A stretch of DNA of 64,000 nt from Odobenus rosmarus divergens (lineage: Eukaryota; Chordata; Mammalia; Carnivora; Odobenidae). Below are positions 24,589 through 35,562 of this stretch, piece by piece. Location: the NCBI RefSeq assembly GCF_000321225.1, contig NW_004451869.1:1-64000 (forward strand), in the 5' to 3' direction. The position numbers and the translations under genes are program-made. Below the pieces are notes generated by a model. That model was not told the origin of the DNA and made no database searches. It saw nothing but the letters and a program-made list of their open reading frames with translations. Each line of letters opens with the position of its first letter. Within the stretch, counting starts at the first letter, position 1.

Positions 24589-24735
24589 GTTTTTTTCTTT
24601 TTTAATTAAATTTCTTATTTGAATTCCAGTATAGTTAACATACAGTGTTCTCTTAGTTTCAGGTATACAAGATAGTGACAACAATCCCATATATTACTCC
24701 ATACTCATCATGACAAGTGCACTCTTTTGAATGAT
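24589..24735 (-). mobile_element. L1 3' UTR end, antisense
   Basis: 'ttgaattccagtatagttaa', 'catacagtgttctcttagtt' and 'aggtatacaagatagtgaca' are the complement of a carnivore L1 3' UTR. It is cut after 'gacaagtgcactctt', so this is a short 5'-truncated insertion. Confidence 0.8.
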
Positions 24736-25483
24736 GAAAAATCAGAGATGTAGGCTCAGATCAAGAACAGGCTGGCAGAGATAGGAAGAATGCAAGGAAG
24801 CTAAAAACAGTAACAGAATTAAAATCCACAGTGGAGGCACTAAAAAAGCAAAATTTAACGTGGCAAAAATTGGTAGTGGACAAGGTTAACCAGGTAAACT
24901 CAGTAGGATGGAGGGAGGTGGGAAGCACAGGAATATCAATATAATAAGTGAGGAGATAATACACATATGGGCTAGAAATCCAGTGTCTAATCCCTAGATT
25001 AGCAGTATTCCTAAGGAAGGAAGTGGAGTACGTGGAAGAAAAGAAAAATCAGTGATTGGAGGAGGCAGTTTTCCTGTGCTCAAAAAAAAAACACCTGGAC
25101 ATGCAAATCAAAAGGACTCCTGTTTTAAGTAAAGTTATGAAAAGAGACAAGAACACAGGTTCGTGGCATTTTTCAGTATCGAGGTTGGAAGGAAATGCCA
25201 CTAAGCTAAGCAAAAAGTAAAATACAGGTTCTTGCAAAAGAACCAAAATGTAGAGGGCAACAGATTCTATCAATGCAAACAGAGAAAAAAAACCAAAGCA
25301 ATGTCTGTCGAGTGTTAAGGGGGATTTCTGTGATCTAGGAATTCTTTGCCTGCCCCCCATGCTGTTCATGTGTCAAGGCAAAGGAAAGGCAGTCTGAGGT
25401 AACACCACAGAAAGTTCTGTTACTGACACACTTCTCCCAAAACCTTTAACCAAAATTATAATCCCTAACCTGGCAGATGGATC
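24736..25483. other. Unannotated stretch, no gene seen
   Basis: Purine-rich on the plus strand. No repeat or exon was recognised. Confidence 0.4.
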
Positions 25484-25497
25484 AAAAGTAAGGACTC

Positions 25498-25597
25498 GGG
25501 GTGCCTGGCTGGTTTGGTAGGTACAGCGTGCGACTCTTGATCTCAGGGTTGTGAGTTCAAGCTCCACATAGCGTATGGAGCCTACTTAAAAAAAAAA
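25498..25597 (+). mobile_element. Short CAN-SINE (head plus A-tail) with perfect target duplication
   Basis: This short form has only the tRNA-like head ('ggggtgcctggctgg', 'cgactcttgatctcaggg', 'gtgagttcaagctcc') and then 'cctacttaaaaa', without the TC-rich part. A perfect 14-bp duplication, 'aaaagtaaggactc', sits at 25484-25497 and 25598-25611. The exact duplication and clean A-tail suggest a fairly recent insertion. Confidence 0.93.
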
Positions 25598-25611
25598 AAA
25601 AGTAAGGACTC

Positions 25612-27339
25612 AAGATCTGAAGAGTTATAAAATGAAGAACTGTGACCATTAACCAGAGTTTGTCTAATTGAGAGAAATATGGTAATTAAATGAATGTCCA
25701 AGTCTACAGGGATTCCTAAAAAACAGGTTATATATTATTAAAAATTGTCAACATTAATAAACACATGTATCACCATGTACCTCAGATGATATTGGTATGG
25801 CCTAAAACTTGAGCGGGAACAGCTAAACACATCACAAATTCCTCATTTCAGAAAGAGGAGTCAAAAGGTCTTGTATTATCCCTGCATTTAATAAGCATAG
25901 GAAATGTACAAGCAAAGGTGTTTTTGAATATTGTACAATTAACCAATTATTAAGATTGAATATTGGCTGTATACTATCGACTATCACAAGAGAAGATAAA
26001 AGCCAAGAAAACTTGGCCCATAAGGCAAAATAATGGAATATGAATGACCAAATGCATGAAATAATATGATAAAAGTAAAACCAAATGTATTAGTTACAAT
26101 AATGAGTGAAAGTGATTTCAATTCTCCAATAAAAAAGTATAAATCCGGTTTAACTAGCATCAAGCTAAGCGTCCCCCAGGGCTGAAGAATATGGCATCAA
26201 CAAATTTCCTATATACCTTCACTTTCCAGATTATGTTACAGTCCAGAACATATTTCTAAATTGCATCCATTTTTTGTGATTTTCTATTTACAGATTCTTA
26301 TATGTCAAAGATACAGATGTGTATATAAAATATTTATGATGGGCATCTTTTAAAGGAAAAGATCATTCAAACTCCCAAATAACCACTACCAGATGAAAAA
26401 AATATATAAGTTCCCAGTATTTATTAATACACACTTCATAAATATTTAGATATCAAAAATAGAATGGGGCAGCTCGTTTGTAATGTCCATATGTAAGATG
26501 TATTTTAAGTACACTGTCAATTTCTAGTCAACCCATCCTTATGGCTGCTGAACTTTTGGCTAACCTCCAACCCTCAAACTCCTTTTCCAAGAGCCCCACC
26601 ACTTGAAGGCAGGCGATTTCACATTACAGGTTTTCAACATCACGTCACTGTAGGTTACCTGCATCCAGAAGGCTCTTCCGCCTGAAATCTGGAAATTGGA
26701 AGGCATATCCTAAAGTAGTGATTCTACCCATTCATGCCTCAGGGTAAAACAGCCAAGCAACTTAGTGGGAGAAGAAAGACACAGCAGGATCTCTTCTCCA
26801 AATTTTGGTGGAGTTAATAGTACCCCTGAGCTGTCCTTTGTTGGGCTGTCACCCGCCAGCCTCCCAGTGTGCAAACCTAGCACATAACTCTTAAACTACG
26901 CGTTAATCCACCTGCACGAATCTATACAATCAGAGCTTCCCTGAAAAGAAAAACTATATTGTTTAGCTTGAACTCCCTAAAAAAAATATTCATAAATATT
27001 TCAGGTAGAGGTTGAAAAAAATGGATGAAAGAATTAAGAAGACAAATGGTTGCTGTCCCTGGAACACTGTGTCGTCAGTGGGACTCCTGGCATCCACAAG
27101 TGAGAAAATGCAGACAAAACACCAGGCGGTGTGCAAACACACTTGTCAAATTCACAGAGCCAGGAAAAAAAAAAAAAAAAAGCTGTTCCTGCAGTTTATC
27201 TGCCCCAAGTGGATTAGATACTAACAGAGATGTGGAGATTTTGTTGAGTTTACAATTTTCATTGTCAAATCTGAAAAAAAAAAAAAAAAGAGAAATAAAA
27301 TGAAGAGAGGAAATGGGAATGTCGGAGCTGGAAAGGAGC
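25612..27339. other. AT-rich stretch, two A-runs, no gene seen
   Basis: No known repeat was recognised. Two A-runs (27164-27181 and 27273-27288) suggest possible old retroposed ends, but I find no flanking duplication or recognisable mRNA sequence. Confidence 0.35.
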
Positions 27340-27421
27340 TGAAAGGTTTAGTCCAACTCCTCCTCTGAGAGAAGAGGAGGCTGAGACCAAATAAGTAACT
27401 GGATTCACCCAAAGTCCTTAA
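27340..27421 (-). repeat. MIR3-like fragment
   Basis: 'tagtccaactcctcctctga' and 'gaggaggctgagaccaaat' resemble the antisense MIR3 core. It is followed by an A-run at 27420-27435. Confidence 0.4.
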
Positions 27422-27634
27422 AAAAAAAAAAAAAAGTCACAGATTTGATTAATAACACTGGGAAAGGAATGGGGAAATTGACCAAAGTCCAAGTCGTGGT
27501 TATCTCTCCCCAGTTGCATTGTGGACCCCAGTGGTCGGGTGCGGGGGGGTGGAGATAGACATGGGGCAGAGCTTCATTCCCAAAGGCATCTCTCCCCATA
27601 ATCTGCCAATGACATATCCTCGTACCCTCTTCCT

Positions 27635-28165
27635 TTACTGTTGCTATGTAACAACCCACCCCCAAAGTGCAGGGCTTCAAATAACAACCGTCGTCTATTT
27701 TGCTCATGAACCCACAATTTAGGCAGGACTCGGTGAAGGCAATTCATTTCCGCTCCATGATGCCTGGGGCGGCGAGTGGTAAACCTCAATTATTAGGACC
27801 TTCACTCACCTGTCAGGGGTTGGCGGGCTGCCTGTTACCGAGAACCTCACCTGGAACCGTTGGCTGGATCATCTACACATGGTCTCTGCTCGTAGCCTGG
27901 GCTTCCTGGCTGTCTGGTGGCTGGACTTCAAGGCTGAAAGTCCCAAAAGGACCAGGCAGGGACTGGACTGCTTTATGACCTCACTTCAGAAGTCATATAG
28001 TGTCCCTTTCTTTCATAGTCACTGAAGACCCAGATTCCCTTAGAGGGGATATAGACTTCACCTCTCACTGAGAAGTTGTTACATTGTTGAGTTGTCAAAA
28101 GAACTTTGAAGAATGGGAGATGTTGTTGGTGCCATCTTGAAAAATACATTCTGCCACAACCTGAG
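27635..28165 (-). mobile_element. MLT1 solo LTR, antisense
   Basis: The left edge 'ctgttgctatgtaacaaccc' with 'agggcttcaaataacaacc' is the complement of an MLT1 LTR 3' end. The right part ('gttgttggtgccatcttga', 'aatacattctgcc') is the complement of its start. It is diverged but complete in order. Confidence 0.65.
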
Positions 28166-29358
28166 ACCGGAATCTTCAACTGAGGGTTGGGTGGGGAGAG
28201 AAAACTGTACTTTTTAAGGCAACTCTGGGGTTGCAGGGACTGGGGCAAAGGGAATTAAGGAGGGTGTTGTAGAAGCATAGTCAAATGTTGCAATTCGTAT
28301 TTGGAAAAGGCAAAAATGTTTTCACAACACAGACTTCAGAAAATAAAACTTAACAAAAGATCTTCTTGATGGGTAGAAATATACAGACAATACCGTGGCT
28401 CCCAGGGAGCTACATCAGGATGGGAAGGCTCAAACTTTTATGCTTCAGTAGAAGGGAGCACACAGGTTTATAACGAAACTGACTAGCTGAAGATTTTTGT
28501 CTTGCAATAAAGGTTGAGTCTCCCAGGAAGGCTGGTATGTTTAGCCTGACTCATCATATACTCTTCATTAAAAAAAAATAGTAAGTTTGTTGCATCCTTT
28601 TATTAAAAAAAAAAAAATTTAAGTAAGGGTGGTAAAAGATACCAGGGCCCTAAAGTTGTGATGGAAGAGACACTGCTGAACAGAGAAGTTGGGATAATAG
28701 CAAAACCTAAAAATAAAACTCCCACAGTTTTCCCCAGGGCCAGCTCAGCTTACAAGGATCGTGGTCCTAGTTTGGCTTGTGCTGCTATTTCTTGGGCTAT
28801 TTTCCTAGTCCTTCCAGAATGTTCTGAGAAGTGTTCACAGTGCCAGAGATTGGCAAATCTGGAGGGGCCTTTATGGATGATACACATGTCATCATGTCCC
28901 TTTCAGTAGCATACATTACTAACTGAACAACACATTCTTCCAGACAACATCAGGATCCTTCTCAACCATCCTCCTGGCCCCCAACATCCAGTACATCTGA
29001 TCTAATGTAGAGTTTTCAAACTTTGGCTTCAGGACTCCTCTGCATTCTTAAAATGATTAAGGTCCCTGTGATGGGCAAGAATAATGGTGGAGCCATTAGC
29101 CCAGAGGGCAGAGCCACAAACCACAGAGAATTCTTTCCAAGCTTTGAACCTAACAGAGTTTGCCCATGTAGATTTCAAAATTGTTGAGGATTTGTGACTC
29201 CTTTTTTCCTTCGATTTCCTCCCTTTTGAAACCAGAATATCTGTAACTGTGATCCTACACCTGCCCCACCATCGTATTTTAGAAGCAGATAGCTTATTTT
29301 CTAGTTCACATGGAGAGAGGAATTGTACCCCAGGATGGATCACACCCAGAGTCTCATG
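28166..29358. other. Unannotated stretch; right part may be MaLR internal sequence
   Basis: 28166-29020 shows no recognisable element apart from A-runs near 28570 and 28605. From about 29030 the sequence precedes MaLR internal DNA in the same orientation and contains 'gaattgtaccccaggatgg', which may be its eroded upstream part. Confidence 0.35.
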
Positions 29359-29932
29359 CATACCTGACTTAGATGGTTGAGATGATAAGATTTGGAACTT
29401 CGGAGCAGATAAGATTTAGATGAAATTTTTAAGACTTTGGATTGATGCTGTAATGGGTTGAGACTTTGGAGCACCTTGGGATGAGGTGAATGTGTTTTGC
29501 ATGTAGGACAGAAGTGAATCTTTGGGGTCAGATGGTGGGCAGAATAATGACCACACCCCCATCCCCAAACTTGTAAATATGTTACTTTACATTGACAAAG
29601 AGAATTTGCAAATGTGATTAAAGGGAAGGATCTTTAAATGGGGAGATGACCCATGTGCGTCCAATCTAATCACACAAATCACTAAAAGTGGAGAACCCAG
29701 GGTGCCTGGGTGGCTCAGTCAGTTAGGTGTCTGCCTTCGGCTCAGGTCATGATCCCAGTGCCCTGGGATCAAGCACCATGTCAGACTCTACACTTCGCAG
29801 GGAGTCTGCTTCTCCCTCTCCTTCTGCCCCTCTCCCTGGCTGTGCTTGCTCACTCTCTCTCTCTCAAATAAATAAATAAAATCTTTTAAAAAAATAAAAT
29901 AAGTGGAGAACCCTTCCTAACTCGGGTCAGAG
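29359..29932 (+). mobile_element. MaLR internal 3' end plus MLT1 LTR, split by a SINE
   Basis: 29359-29533 has the non-coding MaLR internal pattern ('ttggaacttcggagc', 'gtgaatgtgttttgcatgta'). At 29535 the LTR begins ('gggcagaataatgacca', 'acttgtaaatatgttacttt', 'aatgtgattaaagggaagga', 'ccaatctaatcacac'). A CAN-SINE sits at 29699-29900, after which the LTR resumes ('ccttcctaactcgggtcaga'). The LTR breaks off where the hAT relic begins. Confidence 0.7.
29699..29900 (+). mobile_element. CAN-SINE inserted in an MLT1 LTR
   Basis: A full-length element: head 'gggtgcctgggtggctcag', middle 'gcttctccctctccttctgc' and tail 'caaataaataaataaaatc'. A perfect 13-bp target duplication, 'aagtggagaaccc', lies at 29686-29698 and 29901-29913. 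Confidence 0.96.
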
Positions 29933-29934
29933 AG

Positions 29935-31040
29935 GAAGATATAACTATATAGCCTTTATAGATAATTGTATATATTCTTCTGGGATACTATGCCAAAATG
30001 CAACAAGCAGTAATTTCCAAAATGTTGGATGCAATTTGGAATCTGTACCATATAGATGAACTTTTCATTCTCTGTTACTTTCAAACTCATTGATCCATCT
30101 TGCACCTCAACTGAATGGGTCTTTTATCGGAACACGAGTTTGTGACATTATGCTTGGAAAGTTGTTAGCTCGCTGAATCATGCAGGTCTTCCAAATGTTG
30201 ACATGCTTTATTATATAAAATCAAAAATCACGTTAGTGTTACCACGGATCTCATTGGGAAAAGCTAACCTATATTATTGGAAAGCTGTCAAGCTCATGGG
30301 GGCAAATGTAAGTTTCCCAAAATTCTAAAAGCCACTTAAAAGCTTGAATTGTATCATTGGCAACAAATACTGTGAGTTGTTTTCCTTGAAGTGACAGGCT
30401 CACTTTGTTCATTTTCAAGAAAATATGTGCCGTGACTTCTTTGTCATTGTTCTTTGAAGTAAAAACGGTACTCTGTGAAAAAAGCAGCTAGTTCAGTTCA
30501 CAACCTGAACAAGCGTGCAGATGCTTTTTCTCAAGGCAACCGCTGAATTTCAGTATGCCTACTGCCCACTTGGTCAAGGGTCAAGATTTAATAAAATCAA
30601 TAATTTTTCTGCTTCATCGAAGACATTCTTTTTTTTTCTTGAGCAGTGGGAGGGGCAGAGACAGATGTAGAGAAAGAATCTCAAGCAGACTCTCTGCCGA
30701 GCATGGGGCTCAATCTCACAACCCTGAGATCATGACCTGAGCCGAAATCAAGAGTTGGATGCTTAACCAACTGAGCCACCCAGGTGCCCCCAATAAGGAT
30801 ATTCTTAAGTGACACTGGCTTTTTTTTTTTTTTTTAATGCTTATACTTGGTGGTAAAGAATGCAATTAGATCAGCATGATTTAATGCCACTACTGAGGCA
30901 CCATTGGCTTGGAACCTTCCATGCAAATGGCAAATAAATATTGGTAATAATATTGTGAAAATAGTTTTGTCCTCACGGACATCTTTAAAGTGTCTTGGGC
31001 ACCTTCAGGTTTCCATGGACCCACTGTTTGAGAACCTCTG
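29935..31040 (-). pseudogene. hAT transposase relic (Charlie/Buster/Zaphod-like)
   Basis: Read on the minus strand, it starts at a hAT-type terminal sequence (complement of 'gtttgagaacctctg', 31026-31040). It then crosses degenerate transposase coding sequence. Clear pieces include 'SLSLQGKQLTVFVANDT' (complement of about 30345-30405) and, nearby, a 'HELDSF' stretch. The match runs to about 29935, where the C-terminal end is lost. Frames are broken repeatedly. A CAN-SINE at 30631-30791 interrupts it. hAT transposases cut and paste DNA using an RNase H-like fold, and the same protein group gave rise to host ZBED/FAM200 genes. Family assignment within hAT is from memory. Confidence 0.7.
30631..30791 (-). 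mobile_element. CAN-SINE, antisense, inside the hAT relic
   Basis: The T-run at 30631 is the tail complement. The head complement is 'aaccaactgagccacccagg' at the right end. It is flanked by an imperfect repeat ('aagacattctt' on the left, 'aaggatattctt' on the right), fitting an aged target duplication. Confidence 0.92.
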
Positions 31041-31042
31041 AT

Positions 31043-31105
31043 CCAGTGTACCATTTTCATCTTGCAAAAGAAGAAACCGAGGCTCAGAGGGGGACCTACT
31101 CTAGG
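31043..31105 (-). repeat. MIR fragment
   Basis: 'accattttcatcttgcaaaa' and 'gaaaccgaggctcagaggg' match a short part of the antisense MIR core. Confidence 0.5.
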
Positions 31106-32194
31106 CTTCAGCCTTTTCTCTCTGCATGACATGGGTTGGGTCTCCCAGGAAGCAGACTCCGAGATGGAATTTAATGTGGAGGACATTTTTAAAGCGGGGG
31201 GAGGGGGCGCCTCCCTTCCACACCTGTGAAGGGCACGGAAGGAAGGACAAGTGGCTGGGGAGAAGTCTACCTGCAATCAGACCCACTGACAGCCTCAGGT
31301 GACCTGAAGCTGGCATGACCTTTCAGAACTGCCCCGGGCTGGACAGAGATGGCTTGGCCCTTCTATTCATATATTCATCAGCCACTGGGCGTGCATCACC
31401 CAAGGGCGTGACTTTGGCCCACGAGGCTCTCCACAGCAGGGCAGTCCCTGCAGGAGACTTGACTTCCTCATCAGTAAGTTGTTTCCTGGGGTGGTTTAAG
31501 GTAAAATGAGCAGTCACAGGAACGTCTAACACAGGGTTCATTATCTGTGGATTCCAGCTCCCCCACGGTCACACAGTGGGACTGTGACCCAGCCGGTCGT
31601 CAGACCCAGGTCCCCCGCCTGCCAGTCACTTTGCCCATGCACAGTGCCCTACCTACTGAGACCTAGAAAAAGCTCTGTGTGCTCTAGGCAAGCTCACTAT
31701 TCAAGATTTCTCACTGAAAAGTTTCTTTGCTCTGAAAATATTCTGCCCTCGAAATCGACAGCCTATGACTTATGAATGGATCTGTAGACACAGAGGCTTA
31801 AGGATTTCATTTGACTCCACTTCAAAGCCATCTCCTGCTTCCAAGGTGTCCCCAGGTTCCCTGGGACCTGGATAAATACTCCATTTGCTTACACAAAAGC
31901 CTCAGAGAATGACTCATTACCCAACACAATAGGTGATTTAATCCACAGGTCATGGTTAAGTGACTGCACAAGGCAGGCTGTGTAATCTCCCACGACCCCC
32001 GAATCAGACAAGAGGTGGAGGGTGACTCCGTGCAGCGCCAGGCAGCGGTCCCAGGGTCCCGATGCTCCAGCAAAGGCGGCCCTGTCCGGTCCTTGCTCCC
32101 TGGGGCCAGCTCTAAATCCATCTTGCAACAGCTCAGCCTTGCAAGATGCTCCCAGGAGGCCATCGCCCTCCAGTGCCTTCTGCATCTCTCTGTA
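31106..32194. other. Unannotated stretch, no gene seen
   Basis: GC-richer than its surroundings, with several short open frames on both strands and no recognisable domain or repeat. Confidence 0.4.
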
Positions 32195-32520
32195 GTCCCC
32201 TGCATTGAGTTCAGACTCCTACCCCTTTCTCAAGGCTGCCTGCACCCTCTAACCTCTAACACATACATTATGTTCCAAAGAACCTGGCTCCTCTCTTCCC
32301 TCACTGGGGCCCCCACCACTGCTGACGGGGCTCCCCCAACTTGAAATCGTCCCTACATCCCAACGACCTTTTCAGAGCAGATCCATTCTTCAAGGGCCCG
32401 TTCACATCACCTCCTCCAAAAAGCTCCGTTCAGCCCTGTCATCTGTTCAGATTATAAGCACCATACAACTCGGGACTTAAGTACACACCATCCCGGATGG
32501 TAAACTTTGTCTCATGTCAT
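32195..32520 (+). repeat. L2 fragment
   Basis: 'gagttcagactcctacccct', 'ttctcaaggctgcctgcacc', 'gttccaaagaacctggctcc' and 'cacatcacctcctccaaaaa' follow the sense order of the L2 3' region. It is diverged. Confidence 0.5.
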
Positions 32521-32894
32521 GCTCAACCCGGAGCTATTCACTGAGCTCTCCCGGTCTGAGCTGAACGGGAGAGGAAAAGGTGAGCCACCCAGCAGCTCTG
32601 TCCTGGAGGGGCTGACCTTGGAGCCCGCACCCCACAGCCAGGCTCCAAAACGGGCTGTCACTCCCTTCAGAGAGATGCCCTCACACCTGCCCCAGGGAGG
32701 CAGCTCCAAAGAGGGACAAGCCCCGGCTTTGGAGTCCAGCCAATCAAGGGTACACGCAAACCCTTCCACCCGCTGGTTTCAAATGGTTCGCTTCAGCAAG
32801 TGTGGACACCTTCCTGGTTCAGCACCCAAAGGCCGGCACTTCCTGTACATATGGATAAACTCACAGCTGAACACAGAGGTAAATAAAAAACAGA
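32521..32894. other. Unannotated stretch, no gene seen
   Basis: A 136-codon plus frame spans most of it but has no domain or conserved start context. Confidence 0.4.
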
Positions 32895-33116
32895 CTGCTT
32901 GCCAGGCGCTCTGCTGAGCATATTAAACGATGAACACATTTTATTTTCTTTACTCTCTAAAGTAGGTACACCTATTATACCCCTCTTATAGGTAAGGGAA
33001 TTGAGCCTTAGGGAGGTAATGATGAACCTAAGATCACATAACCAATAAATCCAATAAATAGAAGAGCCAAGAATTGGACTGAGATGGGTCTTATTCCAGA
33101 GACCCAGCTCTCAAAT
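32895..33116 (-). repeat. MIR element (first of a pair)
   Basis: 'taaagtaggtacacctatta', 'aattgagccttagggaggta' and 'cctaagatcacataacca' match antisense MIR. A second MIR follows directly in the same orientation. Confidence 0.7.
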
Positions 33117-33119
33117 AAT

Positions 33120-33342
33120 AATAATTACTATTATACCTAGAATAGCGGTTACTGTTTCCCAGCATAATATATAGAGGCACTGTGCCAAAGGTATTATAGG
33201 GATTATTTCATTAATTCCCCCAAAACCCAGTGAGAAAAGGTTCCTATGCCCATTTTACAGATGAGAAATTGAGGCTTAGAGGTGAACTTGTCAAGGTCTC
33301 GCCTCTAAGTAGACTCAAACCCCAGGCACTCACTGTAAGGCC
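33120..33342 (-). repeat. MIR element (second of a pair)
   Basis: 'taatatatagaggcactgtg', 'tatgcccattttacagatga', 'gaaattgaggcttagaggtg' and 'aaggtctcgcctctaagta' match antisense MIR over nearly its full length. Confidence 0.75.
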
Positions 33343-33619
33343 AGAGAGAGATTCATATCTAGGACACTTTCACCTCAGCTCTCCAGAAATTAAACACAGG
33401 CACAGCTGTCTTCTTTAGCAGAAATCCCTGTGACCCAGGGTCAGCTCATAACCAGGGACAGAATCTGAATTGGCTACCAGCCTTGTCCACACACACGTTC
33501 TTGTGTTCACAGGAAATGACTGTCTTACTCTGATGAGAGTCTGTGTCTGTGGCTAGCAGGCCACCTGGCCACAAAACCTCAGACGGACCCAGAGGATGGT
33601 GTCCACAAAGCCTTGTGCC

Positions 33620-33775
33620 ATAGGATGAATGTGCACCACACCCCCACTGCTTGTGTTGCAATCCTAATGCCCAATGTGAAGGTGTTAGGAGGTGGGGCCT
33701 TTGGGAGGTGATTCGGTCATGAGGGTGGAGACCTCCTGAATGGCGTTAGTCCCCTTATAAAAGGGATCCCACATA
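33620..33775 (+). mobile_element. MST-type MaLR LTR, 5' part
   Basis: 'tgcccaatgtgaaggtgtta', 'ggaggtggggcctttgggag', 'gtgattcggtcatgagggtg' and 'gtccccttataaaagggatc' are the first half of an MST/THE1-type LTR. The second half resumes 1.6 kb away at about 35360, after an L1. Confidence 0.85.
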
Positions 33776-33812
33776 TTATCGACAATAGCCAAGATATGGA
33801 AGCACACCCAAG

Positions 33813-34385
33813 TGTTACAGGATTTTTTCCTCTTAGTGCCCACAGTTCTTGGTCACGCCACTTCGAAGAATGAAGAGGTAGGCCAGACGAAGGGCGGTGG
33901 GCAGCAAAGCAAAGTTTATTGAACGATAGTACAAAACTCCCAGAGAGGGAGGTGACCCGAGAGGGCTGCCGGTTTTGGTGTTTAAATCTAGGGGTTTTTA
34001 TAAGCTCTTTTGAGGAACTATCTTAAGCATCCTGAGTGTGGGCCCCCTGTGAATTGGCCGCTAAGGTGTGCCCATCAGCACTTTGATCATGTGCCCATTT
34101 ACCTCTCAGGTTATTGTTCATGGGTTGATGGTCTTTGGGGCTGACATCTGGAGACTAACTGCCTCAACTTGTGATAATGACCAATGTTTTATGGTTAATT
34201 GTTTTGTTTCAGGATGTTTTGTAAAAGTCACTCCTGCAGAGGCTGCTAGAAAAGATGCTATTGTGGTCTTGTCTAAGCTGTGAAACAGGATCCTAATGCG
34301 GTTTTGTCTTCGCTGTCCCAGCTTTTTTGCTTTCTTGTTGGGGACCCTGGCCCCGACTACCTAAGTGTCCAATTAACCTCTAACA
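33813..34385 (-). mobile_element. Solo LTR of a class I (gammaretrovirus-like) ERV
   Basis: The 573-bp element begins TGTTA and ends TAACA on the plus strand, with 4-bp CAAG duplications at 33809-33812 and 34386-34389. Removing it restores the L1 words 'cacccaagtgtccatcc'. On the minus strand a TATA box ('cttataaaaa', complement of 33995-34004) precedes an AATAAA signal (complement of 33915-33920), in the order U3-R-U5. No gag, pol or env is present, so it is a solo LTR left by recombination. A 4-bp duplication fits gammaretrovirus-type integrases. Confidence 0.88.
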
Positions 34386-34761
34386 CAAGTGTCCATCCAT
34401 AGATAAACAGATAAAGATGTGGTGTAGAGAGAGGATGGAATATTACTCGGTCATTAAAAAGAAAGGCCTTGCCAAAGGCAGCAACGTGGATGGACCTAGA
34501 GGGTATTATGCTAAGTGAAATAAGTCAGACAGAGAAAGACAAATATCATATGATTTCACTTACATATAGAATCTAAAAAGCAAAACAAATAAAACAACAG
34601 ACTCTTAAATACAGAGCAAAACTGGCAGTTGCCAGAGGGGAGGTGGGTGAGGAGACGGGCAAAATAGATAAATAAGATATCAATAAGATAAATAATAAAT
34701 AAGTCATGGAGATGAAAAATACAGCATAGGGAGTATAGTGAACAATATTGTCATAACATTG

Positions 34762-35183
34762 TGTGAAAATTAGTAAGAGGAAAGCACACTAAAGTGGACT
34801 AGGGATACTAGAAGGGGAAGCTGGGGGTGGGAGGATTCATACCACTCCATGTCAATTACAGGTAGAATTGTCAATGACAGACCCCAACCAGAAAGATGTA
34901 TATATTGCATCTCCCATAAGAAATCGAGCACCCGTGCAACTCAGCCAATGAGAAACCATCATCACCCTGAGTTCTTGCTTCTGTACAATGGACTTGTGTT
35001 CAAAACAACCCCTCCCAGCTTCCTCCGCCTTCTCCCTAAAACAATGCTCCTCTCTTTTGTTTCTTAGACCTACCTACAGTTTGGCCATAGCTGGCTTTTG
35101 CCAGATTGCAATTCTCTGCTATTCCCAAATAAACCCATTTTTTGCTGGTAAGATAACTGGCAGTTTTATTTTTAAGGTTAACA
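34762..35183 (+). mobile_element. Second ERV-type LTR within the same L1
   Basis: The inserted block starts TGTGAAAATT and ends GGTTAACA, with TG..CA ends, and carries an AATAAA at 35128-35133 close to its 3' end, as in an LTR read on the plus strand. It interrupts the L1 between 'ataacattg' and 'aatggtgatagaa'. No clean target duplication remains, so the exact edges are approximate. It is unlike the LTR at 33813. Confidence 0.65.
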
Positions 35184-35359
35184 GAGGAATGGTGATAGAA
35201 CATGACTACACTTACCACGGTGAGCACTGAATAATGTATAGACTTTGTCGAATCCCTATGTTGTACACCTGAAACTAACATAACATTGTATGTCAACTAC
35301 CTCGATAATAAATAAAGGAAATAAATAATAAAGTAAAGAAGTAAGTTGAAATGTGGGGG

Positions 35360-35562
35360 TGCAGAGATCCTGCAGAGCTCCCTAGCCCCCTCCACTCTGT
35401 GAGGACACAAGGAGAAGTCTGTGATTCAGAAAAAGGCCCTCACCTGACCATGCCAGCGCCCCGATCTCAGACTTCCAGCTCCAGAATGGTGATAAATAAA
35501 TTTCTGTTGTCGATAAGCCGCCCAGTCTGGGGTATCTTGTTATAGCAGCTCGAACAGAATAA
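35360..35562 (+). mobile_element. MST-type MaLR LTR, 3' part
   Basis: The LTR resumes with 'gagatcctgcagagctccct', 'tctgtgaggacacaaggag', 'ccgatctcagacttccagc', 'gataaataaatttctgttg' and 'cttgttatagcagctcgaac'. Together with 33620-33775 it makes one near-complete LTR. Confidence 0.87.

Larger units (their letters stand above)
33776..35355 (+). mobile_element. L1 3' end inserted in the MaLR LTR
   Basis: L1 sequence starts at 'gacaatagccaagatatgga' (ORF2 end region), is broken at 33812 by one LTR, and resumes at 34386 ('caagtgtccatccatagata'). It is broken again near 34762 by a second LTR and resumes near 35187, ending 'gtacacctgaaactaacata' and an A-rich tail near 35345. Removing both LTRs gives a continuous L1M-type 3' end of about 585 bp. 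Confidence 0.85.

Noticed and set aside
27164..27288. Processed pseudogene suggested by two A-runs
   Set aside because: No target duplication and no recognisable coding or UTR sequence upstream of either run.
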